NCBI RefSeq assembly: GCF_004379255.2
Contig: NC_056035.1
Coordinates: 29,341,208 to 29,405,207 of the forward strand
Source: Salvia splendens
Lineage: Eukaryota; Streptophyta; Magnoliopsida; Lamiales; Lamiaceae
DNA: 64,000 bases
Direction: 5' to 3'
Positions 44,134 through 55,022 of this stretch are shown piece by piece (within the stretch, counting starts at the first letter, position 1; each line of letters begins with the position of its first letter). A program made the position numbers and the translations under genes. The notes under the pieces were generated by a model, which was not told the origin of the DNA, searched no databases, and worked only from the letters and a program-made list of their open reading frames with translations.

Positions 44134-44432
44134 TGATACGAGTCTTGTTTAAGTTGTTGAGATATTTTAGGGATTATCATATCTTTTTTGTATCCACACA
44201 TATTTATAATATGTGTGGAGTCTTCCATAATATTTAATCAATCAATATATGAAATCATTTATTTGGCTCAATTAATTGTGCATCATGAAACTATCTCCCA
44301 CGCTGCCGACGAGAATCTCTCTCGCGCCCAACAATTCCTTCGCCGACCCAATCCTCTTGGGCGCTCGACGACTTCGGCATGTGTTTCTTGATTGTGTGGA
44401 ATCCGATCGTTAAGGAAGGTTAACCCTTAACA
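44134..44432 (+). repeat. 3' LTR
   Basis: 299 bp, followed by the TAGTG target duplication. Confidence 0.9.
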
Positions 44433-44437
44433 TAGTG

Positions 44438-45565
44438 GTATGAGTGGTAAGGAAATTATGATACATATACATATACATTATAGTGAATGACAAATTGAAG
44501 TGAAGAACAAATGTTCAAGTGAAGAACAGAACCAAAGAAGTTTAAAAATCCGATATAAAAATTGTGCCCCTTTTGGTGAACGTTCTCACTTCCTAGTAAA
44601 GCTTTGAAGCATTGTGCTTTATTGAGCTTTTGAAGTTTTATTTTCTTCACACTGAAGAATTTATTGAGAATCATTTGTTAGGAAAAATAAGTATTCAAAA
44701 GCTTCTGAAAAATACTTAAGTACAATAAAAGTTAATAAGACATCATTAAATTACAAGTACAAGAGCTTAATAGTAGAACCAAATATGCTTTATTCAATCA
44801 TGTAATTTTCCACGTGTACTTAATAATTGATTATATTAAGCATAACTAGAGTGCACTATGCAGATATCTTAAGAATGCAACCAAAATGTAAATATTTAAC
44901 ATGAATTTTTATTTCCATCTACAATATTCATCAAATATGAGATATATAGTAAGCCAATTTTCTCGCAAGGAGAATTGATTTTAAGTGAAATATGAATGAT
45001 CAAGTAAAATATGCATATAATCAAATAATGTTATACAATTATATTAGTTTTTAATTGATTCTCGTCTGATGAAAATTTTAGCAACCATTGATAAGATGTG
45101 TATTTTATTAAAAATGCGAACTTAGTTACAATAAGATGTTTCTTTTATACAAGTCAGCAATGCTAAAACTGCTCATGTTTCTTATATTAAAACAAGGCCC
45201 AATTCGTTTTTAGATATTGGCCCAACATTTAGCCCAAGCTTAAGTCTTCTTTTTAGCTTAATTCTTATCCTTGTTTGAAAATGCAATCCGCTCCTCATCT
45301 TAAAACTGTCAAAGTAAAGCTGCAAAATAAGATAGGAGATGACTAATTAAATGACAACTTAGTAGTATACAACCAAGAGAAATATTTGCTACTTATTTTA
45401 ATGAAAAGATTTTAATTCGTTTTCAAGATATGGATAATGGTAGAAATCAACAGCCGAGCATAATAATACTATAATATTACTTCAACTATAGTGTATATTT
45501 TTTAGTAATTATTATTTAAATGTTTTATTTATTTATTAAAATTTAACTTTGTTCATACCCTCGAA
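44438..45565. other. gene-free AT-rich stretch
   Basis: No open frame of interest, no terminal repeats. AT-rich throughout. Confidence 0.4.
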
Positions 45566-45568
45566 TTA

Positions 45569-45896
45569 AGCATCCACAATAGGGCGGACGTCCCAATAGC
45601 ATAGCACACGGACATTCCAAAAACACCTTCTGTCATGTCATAAGGACATCTCACTGCACTGTCACGTTATAAGGACTTTCCACTGCACAATAATAGCCTA
45701 GTGCACTAGGACATCCCAATAGTCTAGCACAATAATAACCAAAAATCGAAAAATGGGGACGTCCGTCCGAAAAGGGGACGGACGTTCGCCTTTTAGGACG
45801 GAAAACATCTCGTCCGCCCCGAATGTCCGTGAGCCGCTAGGCGGTCGCACGTCCGCCGCGACCGAGCGGTTGCGACATCCGCTATTGCGGATGCTC
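45569..45896. mobile_element. Harbinger MITE, GAGCATCC family
   Basis: AGCATCCACAATAGGGCGG at left and CCGCTATTGCGGATGCTC at right, with TTA at 45566-45568 and 45897-45899. The right half is GC-rich and mirrored (GGGGACGTCCGTCCG / CGGACGTTCGCC). Confidence 0.85.
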
Positions 45897-45899
45897 TTA

Positions 45900-46436
45900 G
45901 GATTTAAGGTTCTTGCTAATGTATCACTTTTCTTAATAAAATACTTTGATGCCTGAAGGTGAAGATTTTCAAAATTCTCTCGGTGCACGCATCTCTTTTC
46001 ATTCTAAATCAATGTTCACTTCAATACTGTTGTCAAAACATATTTCCAATTTGTATATTAAAGTTGCCGAAAATTGAATAAAGAAGAAAAGACAAATAGC
46101 TACAGTATTTCTTTGTCCTCAATAATTGTAATCAAAATCAGCCAATCAACGAACTTACGCAATAAGAACAACTATTCATGTTATAAGATAAGTCAGCATG
46201 GGGGATTATAAATTTGTAATAGTAATATTATAATTAGAGTTTATTAACGTTTATAGTTATTTATACTATATAATATTATCTCTCTGTAGTATAAAAGTAG
46301 AGATTTCGGGGACGATACAAATTTTAGTATTGAATTAATAAGAGAGAAATGTAAAAAAAATGATTGAAATATTAATTATTAGTGAATAATTAAGATTCGA
46401 TCTCACAAGTACAAATTTACCAAAAATAAAAATAGA
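45900..46436. other. unassigned AT-rich DNA
   Basis: No gene or repeat border seen. Confidence 0.35.
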
Positions 46437-46703
46437 GTAATTTTATACACCTCAAATTATTTAGGTACTGAGGATATAGTACTAGTTATACACCTAGGTA
46501 CTCATAAATCTTGGCCTATTTTACAGCGAGATAATTGTACAAGCCTCATCCTGATTTGATACTCAAATTATAGAACATGAATCATTTTATATCTATTTTA
46601 AAATTAGAACTTCAAAACTTATCGATTAGCAGCACAAACGTATCAGTATGTAGTACACAAAACATATCAGTTATTCAAATATAATTTATGCTACCAAATG
46701 ATA

Positions 46704-46914
46704 TACTCTCTCCGTCGTCCCAAGGAAGATTGACCTATTTCTTGGGCGACATGGAATTTTATGTAGTTTTGTTTTGTGTGTAAGTGGAAAAAGTAAAGTA
46801 AGAGAGAAAGAATAAAGTAGAGATAAAGATGTTTCCATTTTTAGTAATGGATCATCTTGATTGGGACAAACCCAAAAAGGAAAGTGAGTCATCTTTAGTG
46901 GGACGGATGAAGTA
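46704..46914. mobile_element. Stowaway MITE with empty site in paralog
   Basis: TACTCTCTCCGTCGTCCCAA and GTGGGACGGATGAAGTA are inverted ends. The paralog reads CAAATGATATATATTG at the same place, showing insertion at TA. Confidence 0.9.
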
Positions 46915-47003
46915 GTGTATATTGTATTTCCAATTGATAAGTTATCAAGTGAATTACTCCCTTGAATTATATGCATAAAGAAATTGTTATAGTTGAATCC
47001 ATG

Positions 47004-47810
47004 TAGGGATGTCAGTTGGATTAACCAGCCCAGATTCGGACCAATCCACTCGGGTTTTCGGGCTATATGGGTGCGGGTTATTTGGGTTGTGAATTTTTTA
47101 GGTTATAAATTTTCTATACTAACCCTAGTTCTTCGGGTTTCGAGCTAACCCACGGGCTATTCGGGTCAAAAGTGATCTTACATGTTACTTTCTATCAAAT
47201 CCAATATTCTAACTTATAAAAAAACTGATTGTCACAAATAGTAAAGTATTACCAAAGTGATCAAGAGAAAGAAAATAATAACAATTGAAAATTGAAACAA
47301 AATACATAAACGTATCGCTTAATTAGTAACACACTTGAATCTGACTATAATTAAATGAAAATAATGCATTTCAAAGGAGTTGAATGACATTATTAATTGT
47401 ATACCGGAAAAATAAATTTTAAGTAATTAAAAAAAATAGTATAGATAGTAGTATGTCAAAAACTAGTACTTCATATCAACCATATTCCATATAACCCTAT
47501 CTTTCAATTTGAGAGAGAAGACATAATTATCATATATACTTCATTTCAATGTTGCGTTTAATATTAATATCACCATATATACTTCGTATAGATATATAAC
47601 CCAAAATTTTAATTATATTATTATTTTAAATGCACAACCCATGGGCTAACCCGCAACCCATCCGGGCCAGCTCGCATAACCCGCTGACCCGAACGGGTCA
47701 GCCCATGTAGCCCTATTCTACATTTGTGTTTCGATTTTCAGGCCCTAACCCAATAATTTTCTGGATTATTCAAGTTGATCCATTAGTTTTGAGCTAGATT
47801 GACATCCCTA
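47004..47810. mobile_element. 807-bp non-autonomous hAT-like element
   Basis: Ends TAGGGATGTCA and TGACATCCCTA are exact inverted repeats of 11 bp. Flanking 8-mers AATCCATG and AATCTACG match at 6 of 8, and the paralog at 39335-39350 has the site uninterrupted. An 8-bp duplication is the hAT signature. Inside, CGGGT-rich stretches near both ends (GGGTGCGGGTTATTTGGG, GACCCGAACGGGTCAGCCC) are mirrored. No coding capacity. Confidence 0.85.
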
Positions 47811-48020
47811 AATCTACGTAAGTATCGTTGAATTCAGAATTATGTATTTTCGAGAGCTTAACAAGCATTCTCCTCATTCCTTTCTAAATGAACCATTTTT
47901 CTCATTTGAGGATGTTTTGGATGGAGTACGTTTTCTTAATCTTGATAGCGAATAAAAATAACTTAGGTAACAAAGAACAAAGGAGCCACACACCCAAATA
48001 TATTTAATTATTAATCGTAT

Positions 48021-48462
48021 AGCATTTGATTGTGTTACTACTATTTGTTTCAAAAATTGTAGGAATAGTGGAAAAAACTGTTAAAACATTAAAGAAAAGG
48101 CAAGCACATTTATTTTCTTCAAATGAGTTGATCAAATAGTTTTTCAAATGAGTGAATAGTAATACAATTTACAACTATTTATTGTAGGGTAGGGACGAAA
48201 CAACCTAACGAAGATGGAGTGTGAGTGGGCCCAAGGGGCAGTGCCGGCGCCTCCTCCGCCGCAGTGCTCAGACCCAAGTTGTGGGTGGCGCGTGCTTTCA
48301 TGCGGTCCCCACACTCTCTCTTTGTGGTCCATCCCACCAAACACTGACGCGTGTCTCATGTACGGAGACGACATTATCCCCTCTTCTCTCTCCCCCTCAT
48401 CCACTTTAAATCTGCTTGTTCGCTATGAAGAATTGGAAGTATAGTTAAATTGAAGGAGCATG
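48021..48462. other. upstream region of the KNOX gene
   Basis: Includes a GC-richer stretch (48214-48400) with CCTCCTCCGCCGC and GGTCCCCACACTCTC. The 76-codon plus-strand frame there lacks a domain and is probably leader or promoter DNA. Confidence 0.4.
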
Positions 48463-48484
48463 TATATATATATATATATATATA
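48463..48484 (+). promoter_or_regulatory. (TA)n run just before the KNOX start codon
   Basis: A 22-bp TA repeat ends 36 bp before the ATG. It may lie in the 5' leader or double as a TATA element; the transcription start is unknown. Confidence 0.3.
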
Positions 48485-48519
48485 GCGAATTGAAGTTGTA
48501 GAAATAGAAATAGAGAAAG

Positions 48520-50706
48520 ATGGCGTTGGAGGACCACGACGACCAAATCCTCCCACCACGCTACTCCGATCACCACCACACCTCCTCCGCCGCCGCTTGG
48601 GAGAAGGAGAGATGCAAGGCCGACATCCTAAGCCACCCGGTCTACGAGCAGCTGCTGTCGGCCCACGTGGCGTGCCTCCGCATCGCCACTCCCGTGGACC
48701 AGCTGCACAAGATCGACGCCCAGCTCGCCCACTCGCACCAGATTGCCGCCAAGTACTCTCTTCTCCCGCCCCTTCACCACAAGGACCTCCACCCTTTCAT
48801 GGTACTCTTACTACTTTTATTCATTTTTCTATTTTGATAATCTTAAACCTAATTATGTATTTTCAATTGTTTGATTACTGTAGTGCTTTTAATTTGAAAT
48901 ACACTCACAATAATGAATTACTCTTTACTCCACCTAACAATTCTCATCAATTTTGCAAACTTAAACTCAATATAATTAATCTACTCCCTGTGATTTGAAT
49001 CATGGTTTGACTGCCTGCAACTATATAGATTAGTAAATCCCTTTGCTGAGTTGAGGAGAATGGTTGTCTCATCTTATTGTCACCACTCAACTGATAATTC
49101 AAACTTTATATTTTAGTGTTTTGGAGAATCTCTTCCTCTTACTCTACAAAAAACTTACTCTCTTCGTCCCGGAGACTTTGTCACATTTTTCTATTTCTAT
49201 TCATCCCACAAAATTTGTAATATTTTACTTTTTTGCATTTTTTATAATCTACTAACTCATTTCCATTAACATTTTATTATAAAACTAATATATATAAAAT
49301 AGGATCCACGTTTTATTGACTTTTTCAACTCAATTTCCATTACATTTCTTAAAACTCATGCTCAGTGTGACAAAATTTATGAGATGAAGGGAGTATTTTT
49401 TAAGGACATAAAAATAGAGACACAATTATTTGTGTTTGAAAATATAAAAAATAACAATAATTTAGGACGCAAAAAAAATCTTATTAAATTAATGATAAAT
49501 TAACTTAATCTTTTTTGCTTTTTTAGTATACTTTCATTTGTGTCATCCAATTTTGATTGAGACACCAACAATAAAGACACTTTTCAAAGCGTTAATAGTA
49601 TATTTAGAAACACAAATTAACATACTTAATGATTTCTTTTTTATTAGTTAGATTCCTTTTTCATCAGAGGCCAGAGCAAACACATTCACTTTTTGATGTG
49701 CATTTTGGATCATAATTTTAAGTCACATTTTGTTGTTATGGTATTGATCACATTTTGTAGACACAGTATGTTCTGTTGCTATCCTCATTTAAAGAACAAC
49801 TTCAACAACATGTCCGAGTCCATGCCATGGAAGCAGTCATGGCTTGTTGGGAGATTGAGCAATCATTGCAAAGTTTGACAGGTTATATAATTAATCTCTC
49901 TTACTTTATCGATCTATCTAGTTTAGCTACGTAACGGTCATAACGAGACACAACGAGAATACGCAGCTTTCATGCTGGAATGGTATTTACACTCTTTTGA
50001 ATAATTACTTACAGGGGTAGCACCGGGTGAAAGCACGGGAGTAACCATGTCCGATGACGAGGAGGAGGAGGAGGAGGAGCATGTCGACAGCGAGATGAAC
50101 ATGTTCAACGAGAGTATGGATGGATCGGACAATATGGGATTCGGCCCTCTTGTCCCCACTGAAAGTGAGAGATCTCTGATAGAACGCGTGAAACAAGAGC
50201 TCAAACACGAGCTCAGACAGGTGAAGCATCATCCTGGACCTCAACACTACCATTTCGAGTCATTTCATTTTCTGTACAAATAAATAGTTAAAGTGAATAA
50301 AGAGTAAAGTAAGAGAGAGAATAATGTAAACAAGACTGTCTATATTCTATACAGGGTTATAAGGAGAAGATCTTCGACATCAGAGAAGAAATATTGAGAA
50401 AGCGAAGAGCGGGAAAACTGCCCGGCGACACTACATCCGTGTTGAAAGCGTGGTGGCAATCACATTCCAAGTGGCCATATCCAACAGTAAGTAAGCTAGT
50501 TCTATTTTTTTTAGCATCAAAATGTTATGCTAAATTAAATTTAATCTGTGGTAATTAAACATTAGGAGGAAGACAAGGCAAGACTAGTTCAAGAAACAGG
50601 CTTACAGCTGAAACAAATAAATAATTGGTTTATCAACCAAAGGAAAAGGAATTGGCACAGCAATCCTTCTTCATCTTCTTCTCCGAAAAGCAAGCGCAAG
50701 AAGTAA
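48520..50706 (+). CDS. KNAT3-like: class II KNOX (TALE) homeobox protein, KNAT3/4/5-like
   Basis: Five exons: 48520-48801, 49761-49881, 50015-50220, 50355-50486, 50566-50706, all with GT..AG introns and matching phases; predicted 293 aa. KNOX1: [24 protein letters not shown]2: [20 protein letters not shown] and [19 protein letters not shown]. An acidic linker [31 protein letters not shown], then the ELK region ([14 protein letters not shown]) and the homeodomain ([36 protein letters not shown]), ending KSKRKK. The homeodomain and ELK sequence point to the KNAT3/4/5 clade, nuclear transcription factors that act with BELL partners. The N-terminus is short: KNAT3 itself has a long His/Gln-rich leader absent here. 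No disabling mutation is seen. Confidence 0.95.
49156..49395. mobile_element. Stowaway MITE in KNOX intron 1
   Basis: TACTCTCTTCGTCCCGGAGA at left, TTATGAGATGAAGGGAGTA at right, with TTTGTCACATTTTTCTATTT inside. Relatives lie at 61855-62111 and 62565-62816. Confidence 0.85.
50281..50354. mobile_element. MITE remnant forming most of KNOX intron 3
   Basis: AAATAGTTAAAGTGAATAAA, GTAAAGTAAGAGAGAGAATA and GTCTATATTCTATAC resemble the core hairpin of the 2551-3291 palindrome (AAATAATTAAAGTGGAGAG.., ..TGTCTATATTATTC). The intron 3 acceptor CTATACAG is at its end. Confidence 0.5.
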
Positions 50707-51473
50707 GCTAAATTCCTCCAATGGTTCATACCTATTAATTAATATGAATCAAGATTGCTAACTTAGTTGATTTTGGGGTGTAATTCACCGTGCTGCAGGT
50801 GACAAAAACAACTAAATGACCAAATTTTGGTTATATATTTAGGTTGCTGTTATCAACAATATCTCAGATCATTTAAATTTTAAACATACTATATGAAAGT
50901 TGGATTTTGTATAAAGTTGTGATTTTGAAGCCTTGCTTAGATAGTTGGATAATCCCACGTTTTAGAAACTTTTTTTTGCTATAGTCATAATTTTGAGTCT
51001 ATTTTCTTTCTTGGTCTAATTAATGTACGTACCAATGCAAATAAGCGCTTGTATATTTATTTTTGCATTACATGTTCCGTTTTGATAGCAAAATCTACAA
51101 AACATGCTAGATAAAAATTTAATTTATGATGTGCGTTAATGTGCTAACTATCTTAATGTGCTACTTGTTAACTAAATCAACACATTTTATTAAACATTTG
51201 AACACACTAATATAAGTATGTTAACACAAATTTATCTTGACACTTTGCTTAATATGCTACCTGGTCACTAATCAACACAATATTACATGAGTATGTTAAT
51301 ACAAATTTATCTTGACATTTGCAAAATATCAACATAAATTTGTGTTGATATATTCATGTCACAGTGTTGATATTTTTAATATAATGTGTTGATTTAGTTA
51401 GCAAGTAGCACATTCAAATGGTTAGTATTTGATTAAATCCATGTTCGTATGACTCCAGATGATACCAAACTGT
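50707..51473. other. 3' flank of the KNOX gene
   Basis: Likely 3' UTR followed by AT-rich DNA. Repeated CACAAATTTATCTTGACA and GTGCTAACT phrases at 51135-51420 form a loose inverted arrangement. No gene. Confidence 0.4.
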
Positions 51474-52180
51474 AACGAACGCCCTTTTTAGGGTTAATAA
51501 ATGCGGGTGGTCGCTACTGTTAGGACTTTAAGAAAGGGAAAAAAATTCTAGGGTTTCAATAAAGAGTTAGACCAAAATATTTAATATTCAACTAACGGAG
51601 GGAAAATCAGAATAATGCTTAACATTTAAATCCAAAGTCAACAGTTATCATAATTAATAATCCAAGAGTAAATGAGGTTCAAAACATAATTGTGAAAAAT
51701 AGTATTATCTCAGCGAAGCGTTCAAGAGAAATAGTGGCATCATGTATGAAGACATGACTACACTCGGAATTCGAATAATAACCAACAAGACTTCAAATTA
51801 AGCTCAACACCACCCAGCTCGTCGCCGCTCAACCTGCATATAGGGAAAATACATGCACAACTAAGTATTATAAAATACTCAGTGGACTTATGCCGAAAAC
51901 ACAATTATCAAAAATATTTATCATGGTATTGTCAAGTAACCATTCAGGTTTAGCTTTATAAAGGTCCGAGGCACCAAAATATTTCATCATTCAAAATCAC
52001 GGCTGCACAGCCAATTTCCCATAGACGTCAACAATATATGCACATACCTGAAATGGATTGTGGCTATAATCCAAGTCACTAGACCGGCCAACCCGTAGGA
52101 TAGCACATGGTCTTCCATAGGTGTACACAAATCCAAGTAGGGTTTGCGGCCCTATAAGAATCCGAATTCGATTTAAATAA

Positions 52181-52438
52181 TACTCCCTCCGTCCATGAAA
52201 TATTGTCCAAGTTTGACTTGACGCTAGTTTTAAGAAATGTGAAGAAAAATGAGTTGAAAAAGTTAGTGGAATGAGGGTCCCATATTTATATATTAGTATT
52301 ATAATAGAACGTGAGTGTAAAGAGTTAGTGGAAAGTTGAGTCCATTTACCAAAATTAGAAAAAAAAGCAAAGTGGACAACGTTTCACGGACGAGCCAAAA
52401 TGGTAAAATTGGACAACTTTTCATGGATAGAGGGAGTA
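52181..52438. mobile_element. Stowaway MITE
   Basis: TACTCCCTCCGTCCATGAAA at left, TTTCATGGATAGAGGGAGTA at right, with TTGTCCAAGTTTGAC / AAATTGGACAACTTT mirrored. Confidence 0.9.
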
Positions 52439-52922
52439 CATGGCAAAGCCATTTCAGATAGGCACTTTAAAACCAAAATATGACATGATAAACATATTCA
52501 CATTTCATTCCCATCGATAAAATAGTTATGACATTATCCTTATTTAAAAGAAAGTCCACCTCGAGTGTTTAATCCTTAATTATATTCTCTCTTGCGATAA
52601 TGATTTGCTTGCACCTTTAGCATTGAAAATAACACATAGATGAACATAAGGAATCTAATAAATAAATAAAATGCGTGCATTCTATGACTTTGATTATTTT
52701 AATCGATCAGATTACGAATTTTCTAAATTAGAAGCTTATTTATTTCGATTAGTTTATGCCGCCCAGGGCGTCACGGCGTCGCCGGGCGGCCGCTCGTGTA
52801 TTTGGAAATCTCGGGCAATTGTCCTTGGGATTCTTCTTAGGGATGGGTTCGTAAAACACAACAATTACCCGGGATTCCTCTAACGTTACTCAAAAATTTA
52901 CTTAACATCAACCTATTAAATA

Positions 52923-53174
52923 ATATCTTTGTTCCATAAAAATATGTGTACTTTCCATTTTCGTTCATCCCATAAAAATATGTACATTCTATTTTTGGAA
53001 AGTTATATCAATTAAATAATGTCGGTCTTATATCTACTAACTCTATTTTAACTACCATTCTCCTCCTCTCTCTTACTTTATCATACCGTTCTCATTCTCT
53101 CTCTTACTTTATCAATTTTGTCTTAATTCCTGTGTCATAACCAATGCCCATATTTTTATGGGACGGGGGGAATA
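52923..53174. mobile_element. Stowaway MITE
   Basis: GTTCCATAAAAATATGTGTA at left, CCCATATTTTTATGGGACGG at right. Close relative of 56298-56551. Confidence 0.8.
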
Positions 53175-54208
53175 GTTAAAGTTAAGCCCATAAAATTTGG
53201 TACACATTTAGCCCAACACAATTACATTCACTAGCCAGCCCATAATCAAAATAAATAAAAGAAGCTCAATTCCTAATTAGAATAACACCATGCGGCTCAA
53301 ATCAAAAGAATTAAACAAATACTGATAGAAAGAGGGAAAGGCAACATATACTCCCATTCCAATTCTATCGTCCTACTGCACTATTCAGAAAAACACACCC
53401 AAATTTGCATTTTGCCGATCACAACAGAATTCCCAAATTGAGTATGTCGAACGAAAATATAATCCCCGAATTCACTCTTACACAAATCTCATTGCAAGAA
53501 TAAGTCTGTTTTCCCCAATCTCAATCTAATCAAGATAAACGGTAAATCCTTTAATCATGTTATGCATTCTAAACCTCCAATCTTGCAATAATATTTTTAT
53601 TTTATGTCCGGCCAAAATCAATCGGAATAGAAGATTTCCACTAGCCGTTTCTTTTACAGTTGAAAACCAAGGTATAAACAATCTAAAACGTTCTGCTCTA
53701 TTCTCCCTTTTGTTGGCAATCAAACTCATACAAATCCATTGTCAGATACAGATTTCCAAGAGGAATTTCTCTACTTTTCTAAACAATCGAGCAAGGTATA
53801 TTTCATCCCCATCCAAACTACTTTGTGGCTCATGAACATACTCGCATCATCCCCTAAAATCTGCCCCTTATGTCGGAACGAATGAATGAATAAACGCCAA
53901 CAAACTTGAATCTTTAATCATACGGTCATTAACTCAAACCTTTAATCAACAACTGCAGTAAAAGACTTAACCTTCGGGGCTGCCGAGTAGCGATCCGGGG
54001 CTACCGAACAGACTCATAACCGCGAGACGGAGGCGCAGAGTGCAGTGCTGACAGCAGCATGCCGCAGTGACGGCCAGGAAGACCCAGCTACGAGAGCAGG
54101 GGAGGGCAGGCGCCGGTGTCTGACTAAATTACGTGTATGGCCAACACCACCACCACCACCTCCGGTAGAACGACAAATTGAGGGTGTTTATTTCTAAAAC
54201 AACACCTT

Positions 54209-55022
54209 CCCGTCTTCGATGGAATGGGAGATCCGGCGAAGGCAGAAACTTGGATACACGCATTGGAGTGCATTTTCAAATTCCTGAAGTGCAACGATGA
54301 GGAATGTCTAAGTTGTGTGACCTATCAACTAATTGGGTCAGCAGACTTCTGGTGGGAAATCAAGCTAAAGACCATGCCACGGGATCAAGTGGATAGGATG
54401 ACTTGGGGGTTCAAGGAGGAGATATACATCAAGTATATCCTGAAAAGCTACCGAAAGGCGAAGGCGGCCGAGTTTTACAACCTAAAACAAGGACGCATGT
54501 TGGTGACATAGTAAGTTCGCTCACTTTGTGACACGGCTCGGTATGCACCTGAACAAGTGGATACTGACAAGAAGTTGGCTATGAAGTTCCGTGAGGTCTA
54601 CGGCACGAGATACAGATGGCATTTACATACGTAGAAGCGTTGGCTTTTTCACTAGACATTGAGGCTATGCCCAAGTAGAGGGAAGCGAAAACTACTGCAC
54701 TGGCACTACCTCCACCACATCATTCTCGAGAGAAGAGGAAGTGAGATGGGAATAGGACTCTCTATGAAAACAAGAGATACCATTCCACCCACAACCAACC
54801 ACAGTATGGGGGAGGACAGAATGCATCGAACCAGAGAGGTGACTTCTAAAGCAAACCCCCTCAATGCGATATGTGCTCCAAGTACCATTTTGGGGAGTGT
54901 AGAATTCAGAACACTACCAAGTGCTTTAACTGTGTAGGAAATGGTCACTTCTATAAAGAGTGTCCGAGCAAGAATGTGGGGATGAAGTCGAGACAGAACA
55001 ATCAAGGAACCCATCAGCAGTC
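54209..55022 (+). pseudogene. Ty3/gypsy-type gag fragment with CCHC knuckle
   Basis: FDGMGDPAKAETWIHALECI, DEECLSCVTYQLIGSADFWW and AKAAEFYNLKQGRM match the retrotransposon gag (capsid) domain. Several stops and frameshifts follow. Near 54861 comes CDMCSKYHFGEC and then the knuckle CFNCVGNGHFYKEC (C-x2-C-x4-H-x4-C). Sequence then passes abruptly into a Harbinger transposase. No pol is present. Confidence 0.75.

Larger units (their letters stand above)
41924..44432 (+). mobile_element. second two-ORF non-autonomous LTR retrotransposon
   Basis: LTRs 41924-42235 and 44134-44432 start TGATACGAGT and end GGTTAACCCTTAACA. TAGTG is duplicated on both sides (41919-41923, 44433-44437). The primer-site region is ACTGATGCTTTCATCC. 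The polypurine tract is CCGAGGGGGAG. The interior has ORF-a and ORF-b only, with no pol. The LTR starts and ends, leader, ORF order, stop/start overlap and relic before the polypurine tract match the element at 7496-9776, although most of the sequence differs. Confidence 0.9.
46465..48020 (+). repeat. duplicated segment, copy 2 (with two insertions)
   Basis: Collinear with 39026-39562 after removing the MITE at 46704-46914 and the hAT-like element at 47004-47810. Confidence 0.8.
51474..54180 (-). mobile_element. decayed long LTR on the minus strand, with MITE insertions
   Basis: On minus it ends GGGCGTTCGTTACA, and upstream it has CCCTATATGCAGGTTGAGCG, comparable with GTGCAGGTTGAGCCGTGG in the 36071-38974 LTR. 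GGGGCTGCCGAGTAGC near 53977 echoes the GGGCTGCCCGAACGG part of that LTR. Its outer start was not found. Two Stowaway copies (52181-52438 and 52923-53174) interrupt it. A CG-rich 52760-52795 patch is unexplained. Confidence 0.5.

Noticed and set aside
48214..48444. 76-codon frame just upstream of the KNOX gene
   Set aside because: No domain, overlaps competing frames on both strands; more likely promoter or leader DNA.
52671..52883. 70-codon frame with GC-rich patch
   Set aside because: Lies in decayed LTR sequence between MITEs and has no recognisable domain.
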